NCBI GenBank assembly: GCA_008360955.1
Contig: LUCM01000773.1
Location: 295,526 to 359,525, forward strand
Origin: Fasciolopsis buskii
Lineage: Eukaryota; Platyhelminthes; Trematoda; Plagiorchiida; Fasciolidae
Length of the DNA: 64,000 bases
Direction: 5' to 3'
The notes below the pieces were generated by a model. That model was not told the origin of the DNA. It was given only the letters and a program-made list of their open reading frames with translations, and ran no database searches. Below, in pieces: positions 1-10,734 of the stretch (the stretch's first letter is position 1; every line of letters begins with the position of its first letter). Position numbers and translations under genes: made by a program.

Positions 1-2255
1 CTTTCTGTTTGGATATGACCTCATGGCATGGTATAGTCAACAGGGTTTCTATGAAGCCGGCGTCACTAACTTCGATGGCAGTGAAATTTCTGTATCCTAT
101 TAACCGCATATTCCTACTAATTAACTCTTTATGACCTAAATAAGAAAAAAAACGAGTAGATAGTCAGTTATGTTATCAAGTAACCGGCTGGATTTGGAAG
201 TGGAAAAGAGACCGACTGAAACCGATCTCACGTCGATGATGCCATCCAGGGAGCGAACATGTTACCGATCAGTGATCATGAAGCGTTTCGAGAGGAGAAT
301 CAATTCTTCATCCTCTCTTACAAATTTAAGTTTATTCGTTCATTGCAGTATCAACAATAATAGAATAATATTTAATTATATGTAGGCACCGGCTGATTGA
401 TAATCCAAACTGGTTACATTTGAAAAAGAAAGTTGTAATCTGACATCATCTCTCTCTTAATGTTTTATTTCTGCCCTACGTTCTTAAACATCCTTTATCA
501 TTTTGCCACTGTGTTTATTTTCCCGCTCATATGCTGCATTGATTGGCTTTCTTTAAGTCTAATTTCGTCCAATCACTCTGAAGCAACCTGAGGACTAAGG
601 CAAACAAGTTATTCACTGTAGATATTACAGAGTTAGGACTTGGTATTATCGGTTGAGGACAACACTATCCGTCGTTTCGGTTACCTGGGGTGACGTTTGC
701 CCAGTCATTTTTGACTGTCATTTTTGGTTACAAAAACTACCTGGGGAAAAGAAACCTATCAGTCGACAGCGCAGTGTTTTGCCTCTATAACTTTTACAGT
801 AGCCCTAATACCTGCTCGCGTTGATACATTCCAAATTCAGTACGGTTTGGATGAGTTAAATCAGTTATTTGCAAGAAAATATATGCGAGTCGTTGTATAC
901 GACTAGTAGCTATACTTTAAGTGAATGTCAGTAGTGCAGACCTAATTGCGAAATGCCGTCCCGATCCTTACTGATGGTTCACAATCAGAATTCAGAAATC
1001 CCAAGTCATGTGATATTTAATTTTAACCAAATATCCCGCGATCGTAAGCTTAACTCAAATGGGTCAAATTGTTTGTTAAGATAGACATTTTATGATTTTC
1101 AAAAAAGTTGTGCAAGACAGAACAGTGACAGAAAATGATACGCAAGAGTTTGTGAATAGCCATGTCACAGAGGTCCCGAAAGACTTTCAGATAGACCATG
1201 GCTATTCTTACGCTCTTGAATAGTCCCACTGAGGAAGAAATGTTGAACTTGAAATAAACTGTCTTAATATTGCCATTACTAAACCTGTGCTTGGTGGATC
1301 CAAACAAGTGTGCCACTTGTGCAAAACTCCCTGTGAATGAACATTACCGTGACGGTGTGGTGTGACTCTTAAGGTACTCACCACCTTTGGAGCACATGAA
1401 GGTGAAGTCAGTATCTTGGGTGGCTGGTGGAAACGCCTGACAGTAGGAAAATGAGCCTTAGTTGACCTGAAACATGACGTTGGAAGGAGTTTTACGATAT
1501 TTGGCACTGAGTAAGATTTAGTATACACCATTCTGATGAACATATTTACTGCAGGCTTGATGCTTCAAAGAACAGGCTGAACTTCGGTCATCGAGCGTTC
1601 GATAATGGTTCCATTATGGTATGGAATGGTTCATAAACGGGACAACTGAATCTTGTCACAAAGCAACATATTTTGCATGTTGGCGGATGAGCGAAATTAC
1701 TCTGGAAACACATGACCAGTTTTGCGGTTATTGTCGCTAGCATGGTATGCATATCTATATCTATCTGGTACCCTTCTATTCGGTCATCCCTATACTTTTA
1801 CACACCTTTGCTAAGTTGGAACTGTAATCTCGTTCAAAGATTAGCCTTGCTTAGCATTCAAAGAATTTCCAAATAATCACCTTATGATTCTTACTTGGAT
1901 TTATCATCAGCACGTGACACGAAAACAGCTCCAGTGAGCTTCTACTACGAGATCAAAAAGTGTCCACCCAATTTTCATCTTTCATTATCTCACTTGGTTT
2001 TTTGTCATTTCATCTGACTATAGCAATAGAGTTAACACAGAGTTGAAGTTCTCCATTTCAGGTTACCAAATCCGAAGGCCCTGGTAGTGTCACGGAACCC
2101 GCATGCAGTGAGAAACTTCGTCCACAGTCATGGATTAGTGGTTTTAGTTCAGTGTACTGGTCAGGAGAGCAAAACCAGAGGGAAGCAAACTGACCGTTCG
2201 CTCTTCTTTTTAATGCAAGTACGAGCATGACCAGAAAATATATATTGAAATTATT
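1..2255. other. Left-edge region, no gene recognised
   Basis: I see no recognisable coding sequence, RNA gene or intact mobile element here. Open frames are short and their length is what chance predicts. One minus-strand block (1382-1436) has a good acceptor-like tract ending in GTCAG and a GTGAGT donor around an open 55-nt stretch. The predicted peptide matches nothing I know and does not look like the C-terminal end of the GLT1D1-like gene upstream, which would be expected in this direction. The missing last exons of that gene could still lie here or beyond the window edge. Confidence 0.5.
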
Positions 2256-2467
2256 TATTTTCACTAAAGGAAGGATTGGATTAGTCGCAATCCGCCTTCA
2301 CAATCCTCCACTTTGTTCTCAAAAACAATTTGTGGTTGCGCTTCAACTCCCTTGGCCCACCCCCAGTCCCAATACAAACCCTAGACAACCAAAACAATTA
2401 ACACCACAAATCCCTTCCCCACCCATATTTGTAAATGACTAATCCAATCCTTCCTATAGTGAAAATA
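2256..2467. repeat. MITE-like element with 31-bp terminal inverted repeats
   Basis: The segment 2256-2286 is the reverse complement of 2437-2467 with a single mismatch in 31 bases. Both arms carry the block GGAAGGATTGGATTAGTC. The total span is 212 bp and there is no open frame of note, which fits a miniature inverted-repeat transposable element. A second, imperfect internal pairing (around the ATTTGTGG and CCACAAAT blocks) would extend the hairpin. The flanks are AT-rich, so the target duplication cannot be read with certainty; a 4-bp ATTT is possible. The family is not recognised. Confidence 0.65.
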
Positions 2468-2602
2468 TTTTGTCAAGATACATATATAGTGATGTAATGG
2501 CATGCTTACGAATCACTGAAAACGAGCTTGTTCGCCAACTTGTGTTTTCTCAATGTGTTCAGTGGTAATTTTCGAAGAAATTATTTATGTTTTGCTTTTC
2601 AG

Positions 2603-2925
2603 CAGTATACAAGCTTTTGTATGAAGCTGATAAATATGATAGGGCGGCAAGAAATGAAAGTAATTTTATGATTGTTAAACGTTCAACTAGTTGTCAGCAA
2701 GGTGTAAGGCACCTCTGGACGAATAAGGAAGCTGTCTCCTTTTTGTTCAAATCAACCAATAATTCAGCAAATCATTCTTTCGTGAATTCCGCAACTTTCT
2801 GCGGTCTTCCGCAGGCGGACTGTACAGTGTTGAACAACACACTAGAAATTAATAGACAGACATCACAAGTTCGTTCACTTGTTTCAACTGCACCTTCTTT
2901 CGTGGACATACCGTTGTTTGTTTGA
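2603..2925 (+). CDS. Candidate terminal exon, unknown protein
   Basis: A pyrimidine-rich tract ending in TTTTCAG at 2602 precedes 107 open codons ending in TGA at 2923-2925. An ATTAAA hexamer lies about 150 bases further on, near 3080, and could serve as a poly(A) signal. The peptide starts AVYKLLYEADKYDRAARNES and is rich in Ser, Asn and Thr later on, with two Cys in the middle. I recognise no domain. A frame of this length can occur by chance in this window, so the splice acceptor and the possible poly(A) signal are the only real support. No partner exon was found upstream. Confidence 0.22.
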
Positions 2926-3365
2926 AAGTCACCGGCAACACTTTGTCCAAAACCACGTGACCCTAGTACCCCAAATTACCTATGCGTAAATCCCAATACT
3001 CCATTCACTCAAAATGCTATCTTAACTAATACTGTATATTTGTTTCATAAAATTTGTTCATAATCTTACCCTTATTCTAATTAAAGGAGAGAAATTCCAC
3101 TCTAAATCTTCCTTCATCTGGTGTTCGATCAAAATAGTGCACTTAGCAGCTGTTTATCATATTTTGAAATCATCGCCGAATTTTCTTGCTCAGTTTTACG
3201 ATTAATGACTGCAACTCACTTTAGTGAGAACTCACGAAGAGAAAGTAACGCGAAGGTTGAAAATCACCGGAGTCGTTCGGACCAGGAAGCTGAACAGAGG
3301 TCTGTTTGTCGACTTTGTCTGTGTCCACAGACCGAATTAGTCTTTATAAAAAAATCCCGTACGCT

Positions 3366-3520
3366 TTATTGTGAATGATATAATGTTAATAACACAGCGT
3401 TGTTGGTAGATATAATGCGCCAACGTTTCGACTACCGTGGGTAGCCTTTCTCAAGGCAAGTTTTACAATCAAAAGACTGATGGAACGTTCACGTGCCAAC
3501 TGATATATCATTCACAATAA
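3366..3520. repeat. Small element with 17-bp perfect inverted ends; core shared with 60452-60556
   Basis: Bases 3366-3382 (TTATTGTGAATGATATA) are perfectly inverted at 3504-3520, giving a 155-bp unit with terminal inverted repeats. The first 105 bases are about 90% identical to the reverse complement of 60452-60556, so this is a dispersed family. The shared core includes CTACCGTGGGTAGCC, a short hairpin, followed by TTTCTCAAGGCAAG. A weaker relative lies at about 10240-10325. Similar 'flanked-hairpin then TCGAAACGTTGGC' blocks are familiar to me from tails of Penelope-like elements, but that link is only a guess. Confidence 0.55.
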
Positions 3521-6356
3521 AAAACAATACATCGACCTTTCGATACACTCATTACGTCATTTGGTTCTGAAATCTTGTTGGCTGTTGAGAAGTTCGCACG
3601 AAATGATCGGGTTCAGTCAATCCTGATGAAATTCCCGCCGGTGCAGTGTATGCATGAAACCACTCGCTTTTTTTCAGTGCTTGACCTGCATGGGAGTTAG
3701 ATGTTGTTTCGTTTCTCTAAAACTTGAACCGTCCAAAGTGGATTTGATGTAGGGATCGATTGAACGGTCTTGGGAAGCTCCATGTGAGTGATGCGTGATC
3801 CTCAACCAGCCAAACAATTACCTTCAAAATGGTGTGACATGAAGTATGCCAAATTTCCAATACCATTAACATTCGTGCAGTTAGTCGAGATAGAGTGGAG
3901 GATCCGAATATAAAAAGAGCTTGTCACATTCAACATGATCCGGTTCACAAACTCGTCAGAATTCAGGTCGGTTACAAAATACCGATACCCATATGGTCTA
4001 TGCGCTTTGCGGTGACTTGATGGAAGCTCAGATTTTGGCAAGTTTTATAGGAAATACTGACAAATACATGGCAAGAGCATGATGTGAAGACGAACCGCCT
4101 AAGCCCTGTGATCAAAAGTGAGTTCAATGTTTTAGTAACCCATCTAAAATTTGTGAGTTTCGTAAGGATACTGACTGGTTCGTGACCATCAATGTCGGCT
4201 AACCGGTCTACATTGGCAGGATGTTTACCGTAATCTAAATGAAGGGACCGACCAATGGCCCGACAAAAAATGTCGATCAGCCGGATTAGCACCCACCTGT
4301 GAAAGAAGTGTCCCAGAGTTGCCTAGACTGACAGGTCTGGGACAATGTTTACTTATTATCAACCAATAAACCATACACAATTGATTATTTTGCAGAATTA
4401 GCTGTAAACAGTTAGGAGACAAAAAAGTCCCTTATTGGATGCATGTTGCCAATCAGAATTAAAACCGTGTGGGCACCGCCAGTTTCCATGGGTAGGTGGG
4501 AAAAGCCATCAGTGATGCAAAACCGTTATGTATGGTGAGCTTTCCACTGCTGTCGAACATAGACGATTCCCATCGGTATTTGTTTCTACAATGTCTTAAT
4601 CCAGGGGGCCGAGACAGACCAACTTCTACCTTAACCGTTCAAATCTTCGGTATTGAGAGACGTTTCAATCACTCAGAAAATATTCCAAATTTTCTTTGTT
4701 TGTGGCTATTACCAGCTGATTTTGGGATTAAATCAAGGGCCATGCTGCGCACGAGAAAATAGCGAAACCGAGTAGAATTTAGAATGTCTGAATAGTCTGT
4801 CAGTAACCAGGTGATGCATTGACACACTGAAAGCAGTGACCGGAGGACCTGAGGCTTGAGTTGAGAATGGAGTTCGAAGGGGAGCCGGTCAAAGCAAAAA
4901 TGCCATCATTCCCACATACTACTCGCAAGTAACTGTGAGATACATAAGTTATGCTATACTTTATGAAATAAAAAGTTCGTCCAGTTGTCTCAAGCAGTTG
5001 GAGGAGGAAACCCAATGACAGGAAGCACCCAAAATATCTCTGTCTTTGGCTTATGTTTGCTAAGCGGTGACCATCTGAAATCGGTTTATTGTGACACGTC
5101 GTTTGGGTACACGATAACCAATTCTGAGCAGTTTCTTCGAGACCACCGACAACAGGCTGGCTGACCTGAAGCAATATTTCAAGATGAAAATGACCCAGTT
5201 TGAAGTGTTCTGGTGGCGTTGCGTTCCATTCCTAGTTCACCATACGTTTTAGCATATCATATTTGAAAGTGGTCTTCATTTTGTCTTCCTTTTGTCTAAA
5301 TCATTCGAAATCTGTTCACCTGGGTTGATATTGGATGACTGCCGTTGTGAGCATGCTATAACCTGATGTTATAAATGAACATCAAGCGCTGACTGTGATC
5401 GTGAGTTTGGCAACCATCACTTTGCATAACCGAATGAATTCCGAAGATCGAATGTGTGCTTCAGTAGTTTAGTCGTATACATAGCCCCGAGTAATACTTT
5501 CCCATTATAGCATCTGATTCTTCTTGGTCCCGATACGTAATTGCACTGAGAAGATTGTCTCGCTCCGTTTCACAAGATCTGAGTCAGCTGCTATCAGTAT
5601 CACATATAAATGAATTGGACGGCCAGTACACAGAAAATCGCAAAGCAAACGGACACACACAAACACAAAGTTAATTTTATTGTTCAAAGCATCTTCAATC
5701 GTGCGTTTTGTGCTTATGTGCACTTTGCTAAAGCTTCGCTGTTGCTCATGCGGTGAGAACTGGACTCATTGTCAGTTCTTAAGTTCCCGGCAGATTCGGG
5801 TAGCCCGGGTTATTCCAAAGTTTTAGTGAACGATAATTCATTTAAAAGCACTGGAATGCATGGTGTAAGACATTGCCAGTGACGGTCAATTTTTGACTAC
5901 TTATGAAGTATTTCACGGGGAAGAATAGTTAAGGAACAGGCACAGGCAGATTTTTACTCCATGGCGACAAAGTACTTTGCTATCGAACGACTTTCAGAAT
6001 GTTGGAGAGATAATTTGATTTTTGAATCCTTCTGACAGAAAAGTTGTCACCTGTTCATACACCAAAAAAAACCTCGGCAATATCATTGAACGAAATACCG
6101 GTATCTTTCGTAGTCCGACCGATAAGGATCACGCCAAAAAGAGTCGGGATTGTTGTTGCCGTTAGCGACGGGAATACGAGGTACTAGTGTATCAACCATT
6201 AACTCTGTCCCAACCAGTTATTATTTGTGCTCCTTTTCCCCACATTGCAGATAAACTGATTCTATGCCGGAGTATAGAATCCTATGCTAGCCTACAGAAT
6301 CGTGTACTGGCCTACACTATCGCCCTCGAATGCGCCTATATACATATCATACTCAG
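3521..6356. other. No gene recognised
   Basis: This stretch lies between the small inverted-end element and the 18S rRNA relic. It has several minus-strand open frames of 70-124 codons (for example 4800-5174), none with recognisable motifs, convincing codon bias or paired splice sites. The last 120 bases before 6357 contain short CCTACA/CTATG-type imperfect repeats but no rRNA similarity. If the GLT1D1-like gene continues past 10617, this would be intron or a missed small exon. Confidence 0.4.
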
Positions 6357-7464
6357 CTCGTTCATAGTCAAAACTAGGACGGTATCTGATCGTCTTCGAA
6401 CCTCTGACGTTCGCTCAAGATCAGTGAAAACGATCTTGGTAAGTACTTTTGCTGTAGTTTGGCTGGCGGCGATCCAAGAATTTTACTTCTAATACCGCCA
6501 AACAAATACCCCCGTCTGTCCCCCTTGACCATTACTTCGGATCCGAAAACCAAAAAATAGAATCATTTCCTATTTCATTATTTCATGCAACGATTTTCTG
6601 GCCCAAAGGTCCACCTTGAGCATTCAAATATTTTTGAACGCGCTGTCTGCCTCCGACACCCATCTAAAGGTACTAAGAAGCATTCCAACAAACCAGCAGG
6701 CACCTGTAAACAGACAGCAGAAAGGAAGCACAGCCACGAAACTGACTCGCAAGCTCAACCCGGTGGAAACCAGGCCAGACCAACGAGCGACGGCGTGTAG
6801 CCATGCAACCCAGATCCAACTACGAGCTTTTTAACTGCAACAACTTTAATATACGCTTCTGGAGCTGGAGTTACCGCGGCTGCTGGCACCAGACTTGCCC
6901 TCCAGTTGATCCTCGTTAAAGGATTTAAAATGTACTCATTCGAATTACGGAGCCTCTAGTGAGTCCCGTATCCGTATTTTTCGTCACTACCTCCCCGTGC
7001 CGGGATTGGGTAATTTGCGTGCCTGCTGCCTTCCTTGGAAGTGGTAACCGTTTCTCAGGCTCCCTTTCCGGAATCGAACCTTGATTCTCCGTTACCCTTT
7101 AGCACCATGATAGGCAGGTCAACTACCGTCGAAAGTCGATAGGACGGACGTTTAAAAGACCTATCGCCGACACAGGGTTGACTGCGATCAAAATTAACCA
7201 GAGTCATCACAGAATGCAATAATAATTACCGAAATCAGTCCCGGTTGGTTCTATTCTAATGAATTTACCTGTCCCCTTGTGGGTCAGGGCATAGTGGGAT
7301 GCATTAGCTCTAGAATCACCACAGTTATCCACGTAGTATGCACGATCCAAGGAGCCATAGCTGATTTAGTGAGCCATTCTAGGTTTTGCCGTTTGAAGGT
7401 ATGTACTTAGATATGTATGGCTTAATCTCTAAGATAAGTATGTGACTATTGGGAGGATCAACCA
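6357..7464 (-). pseudogene. Truncated 18S rRNA gene copy (5' two thirds), decayed
   Basis: Read on the minus strand, this is small-subunit rRNA from its 5' end (the GGTTGATCC block at 7464) to about the universal sequence ACCGTCCTAGTTTTGACTA, after which similarity stops abruptly at 6357. Landmarks in order are helix 1, the V2 region, the GGTAGTGACGAAAAATACGG block near 6980, the 530-loop GTGCCAGCAGCCGCGGTAA near 6875, a flatworm-like V4, and GGATCGCCGCC near 6470. About 1,108 bases are kept. Many highly conserved positions are changed, mostly transitions (for example in the first 60 nucleotides and before the GAGCCATT block), so it is not a functional rRNA. The 3' third, ITS and 28S are absent. 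It is a dispersed rDNA fragment. Confidence 0.88.
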
Positions 7465-7690
7465 CATTCTTCACAATGTCTTGGACCCGTTCAGCCGATA
7501 CAGTTAGGGTATTAAAGCGAGGATCTATGCATCGGAGCATGTAGCAGCACCACGTTGGCCATTACGGATCGATCGCATCGTAAGTCACTGTCAACTCATG
7601 CACCAGTGTTTCTCAGCTTATTCACGCCAGCGATACTCGGGCATGTACCACCGCAGCAACCTGCAACCGGTCGCCCGGCTCAAATGACAA
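7465..7690 (-). other. Possible 5' external transcribed spacer remnant
   Basis: Immediately upstream of the 18S 5' end, base composition is noticeably richer in G+C than the surrounding AT-rich DNA, up to about 7690. An rDNA fragment that includes the real 18S 5' terminus would be expected to carry ETS next to it. ETS is not conserved between species, so I cannot confirm this by eye; the right boundary is approximate. Confidence 0.3.
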
Positions 7691-10616
7691 GCCAATCGAA
7701 TTATTCGTTTAAAGGGTAACAAGCTACGCTCAAGAACAAATAACCAGCTCTCCAACTGAAAGTAAGTAGTCATCCCAATGTTAGATTCTACTAAGTCAAG
7801 AAATGCTAAAATTGTAAGTAAATCTTGGACGCTTGCTGCTAATTAGGAATACCGATAAACATTTCGGTCATTTAAGACTATCAAGGTGAACACCGAAGTC
7901 AAGATTAAACCTCAACTGGTTAACTTAACCTAGTCATAAGTATTTCATCTTGTAATCTTTCGAAGGATGTTCTTCATCACCTTTAAACCACCTTGATGTT
8001 CGTTGTGTTCACAAAGGATTTGGATTAACGTGTAGCTTAATCGAACGGACTTGAAAAGCACGGCGCATGAATGTGATGTGTTCAAATCTGATATACAACT
8101 TGCTTTAGAATAAAGTAACATCTGAAGATCAGAACAACCATTTGTTTGAGTTTGCCTGACCTCTGACCTCTGATCCTAATCAATGGCCTGCAGTCCGTTT
8201 CCGTCGAGATCATATTCCTCACTCAGACGACAGTCTTTTGTTTACAGTAGCAACATTCCAATAAAAATATCGTACGCAATACAAATCGTTGTGTCTATTA
8301 AATAAATAAAATCGAACACTGTTGCGAATTGTCTTGGAAATTTTACTACCCATTTGAAATCACACAATTCTAATTTTTTAGACTGTGACATTTTTTATAT
8401 CCATGCACTGATTGAATTTAACCCAGCCCAATGATGTCCTTGAGGGGGGTATTACTGTTAGGTAATTCTGCGTTCAGACAGCATGAGTACCAGAGATCCG
8501 ATTAAGCAACTAAGAATATTTTCGCTGTAAATATTACTGTCCTTCGGTTCCACACACAGTTTTTTTTTCTGCTGCATATTCTTTTGATTACAATGTGAAA
8601 CAGTTTACGGAAAAACACCGTTAGATATCGGCCGATTGATCAGACAGCTCTGTAAACCAAGATAGACAACCTAGATAGTGGTTGTGTATGAGGTATTTGC
8701 ATTCACGATAGCATTTGCGACAGTAGTCGTATTACTGATGTTGACAGTAGTGCCAGGATTATTATTAGTAGTACGAATGGAAGAGGTATTTTATGTCGGT
8801 GGATAAGTTACCATTTGTAATCAATAATACTAAAAATAATATTGGCACTAATAACAACTGCATTCGGCCGGATTTTTGTGTTGTTTGATAGAATAACATG
8901 TCAGCTTATTTCTTACACTCCATTTATTCTGTGAACTCAACCTCTCAAAAACTAATCCAAATAAAAGGCGGATAGAAAAACCATTTCGGTGTAAATGTGA
9001 ACGAGAATCAGCAGCTACCGAATAGCTCCGGTACAGTCGTGATGAAAATTGGTGAATACACCATAAAACGCCTTTTGCCGATTGCTTAGATAAGGTCACA
9101 GGGATCTAAACAAACTTTCATTACCATGTAGGACTGAGATGTTAGCTTTTGGGAACAAACTGTTTGGATATTGTTGCCTAAAATTCGGTTGGTAAGCCAA
9201 CTGGTCGTCATAAATCACTTTTTACAACAATAGATACGGGCTAATACCAAGGCGATTATTGGTGATGTTTAGGTCAAAATAAGCAATAACATTTAGCAGC
9301 AAATAAATTAACAATGACCTAATTAAATTCCCAAGTTGATACATTCACAATAACTTGCATGGAGTCGATACGGATAGTGTGTGACTGGAAGCGCGTGAAC
9401 ATCGACTGTAAAGCGTCTGGTAATCGATAAAGCTGTCCGAGCTTTAGGACATGGTGAACGGCATGCGAGGGTGACAACGTTGTGCTGGCTATATTTATCG
9501 ACGCAGTACAATCAAAGTTTAAAGTGAAATCGCTGCGTCTGAGGCTGTAAATCAAGTTGTTTTACTGACCAAACGGATGTCGTAGATTCAGGACAACAGT
9601 CACTGGTGCAAAATTTGGGAACGTGCTGGAGTTGAGATAATCGTCAGCACTACGTTAAAACAGACCTCATGAGCAGGGCCATGAGTATTCAACGGAGTGG
9701 ATTGCTTCTAGTAGTTCATTATGGGTTCCTCAGCCGAGGTTCGATGAGTATGCATTATTCTTAAAGTGTAACTTTTACCCGGATTGCAGAAGGAAAACAC
9801 GGGATTTCATTGTTCAAATAATGTCTTCCTCACACTTTTGCGCGGTTGTGTCTGACTTGCTTAGACATCACTGAAAAGCACCAAATGTAATCATGTTGAT
9901 AGTCACCAAAGCACAAAGTGACGTTAGCTATCTAAATCAGCAAAGTAGCATGGGAAAATGGGTGTACTATATAAAGGTGAGTTGCTTTGAGCTTGTCAGT
10001 GAAGGCGCAGAACTGCATGGCAATTCTGCTACTGCACGGTTTAAACGTTAAGCTAGACTATCTGTTAAAGTCGTGTATTTGTCGTTAGACTTCTTGATGG
10101 GCCATAAACTGAGAGCTTTGTTCACAAGACACACACTGAGGAGTCAATCAAGTGTATCAGATCCCGCTTGAGTTGGGAGTTTATCGAAAAATCAATGCGC
10201 TATGTTAAGTTCAATGTCAAGCTTAGTAATATCAGAATACATTGTTGTCGGTTGAGAGTACAGTTTTTGCTGACTCTTTGACTACCTCGGTTAGCCTTTC
10301 GCAGGCAAAAAATATAATCCTAACCAGCAACGTCATATTCTGATATTAAAACTCACTCTGATAAATCAATCAATCAAAACTCGCAAAGGAAATTATTCTA
10401 TTTCTCTTAAGAGTAAATTGAAAAAAAGAAAAACTGGTGTAAAACCTTGTCGACTTCGGCTTGAATTGGATCGAAAAACTGATATGCCGCTGCGCAAAAC
10501 TCTAAAATTCAATGGTACAGCATTGTAGTCAGTGGAAACGTTGTCATTCGTAAACTTTCTACCGACTGATTACAATGGTTGTATATTTAAATCCAGTACA
10601 ACCAAAGTGAACGTAC
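7691..10616. other. No gene recognised; probable intron or 3' flank
   Basis: This AT-rich sequence lies downstream (minus strand) of the last identified GLT1D1-like exon. It holds short frames only. Around 10240-10325 there is a degraded relative of the repeat at 3366-3470, sharing TTTGACTACC and GTTAGCCTTTC. The next exon of the glycosyltransferase gene should start in phase 0 and encode the region after the EX7E motif; I searched for the usual Pro-Gly-Asn segment and did not find a convincing match. Confidence 0.4.
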
Positions 10617-10734
10617 CTCCATGATGGTGAGTGACTGACCTTCGCTGAGTGAACAATTGATTAGACCCTCGGAAGCAAGCATCAGGGAGTGGAGAACGTC
10701 CTTTTCGAGTGATTCCACGTGATGTACAAACGGG
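10617..10734 (-). CDS. GLT1D1: GLT1D1-like exon: donor-binding half with EX7E motif
   Basis: This 118-nt exon has the acceptor TTCATTAG before 10734 and the donor GTACGT after 10617. It begins with one base completing the codon split with exon 22438-22484 (GA+C = Asp) and ends in phase 0. The peptide includes HHVESLEKDVLHSLMLASEG followed by LINCSLSEGQSLTIME. The human counterpart reads VVNSSVSEGMSAAILE at the same place. The two Glu of SEG and IME are eight residues apart (EX7E), the signature that binds the nucleotide sugar in GT4-type enzymes. The next human residues (AMDLEVPVL...) should begin the following exon, which I could not find. I am confident about the family because motif, phase and position all agree. 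Confidence 0.78.

Noticed and set aside
1382..1436. Minus-strand 55-nt block with good splice sites, considered as the next GLT1D1 exon
   Set aside because: It is phase compatible, but the peptide (AFPPATQDTDFTF...) has none of the expected Pro-Val and Pro-Gly-Asn residues.
6187..6834. Plus-strand frames of 70-100 codons
   Set aside because: They lie over or beside the antisense of the 18S rRNA relic and have no protein similarity.
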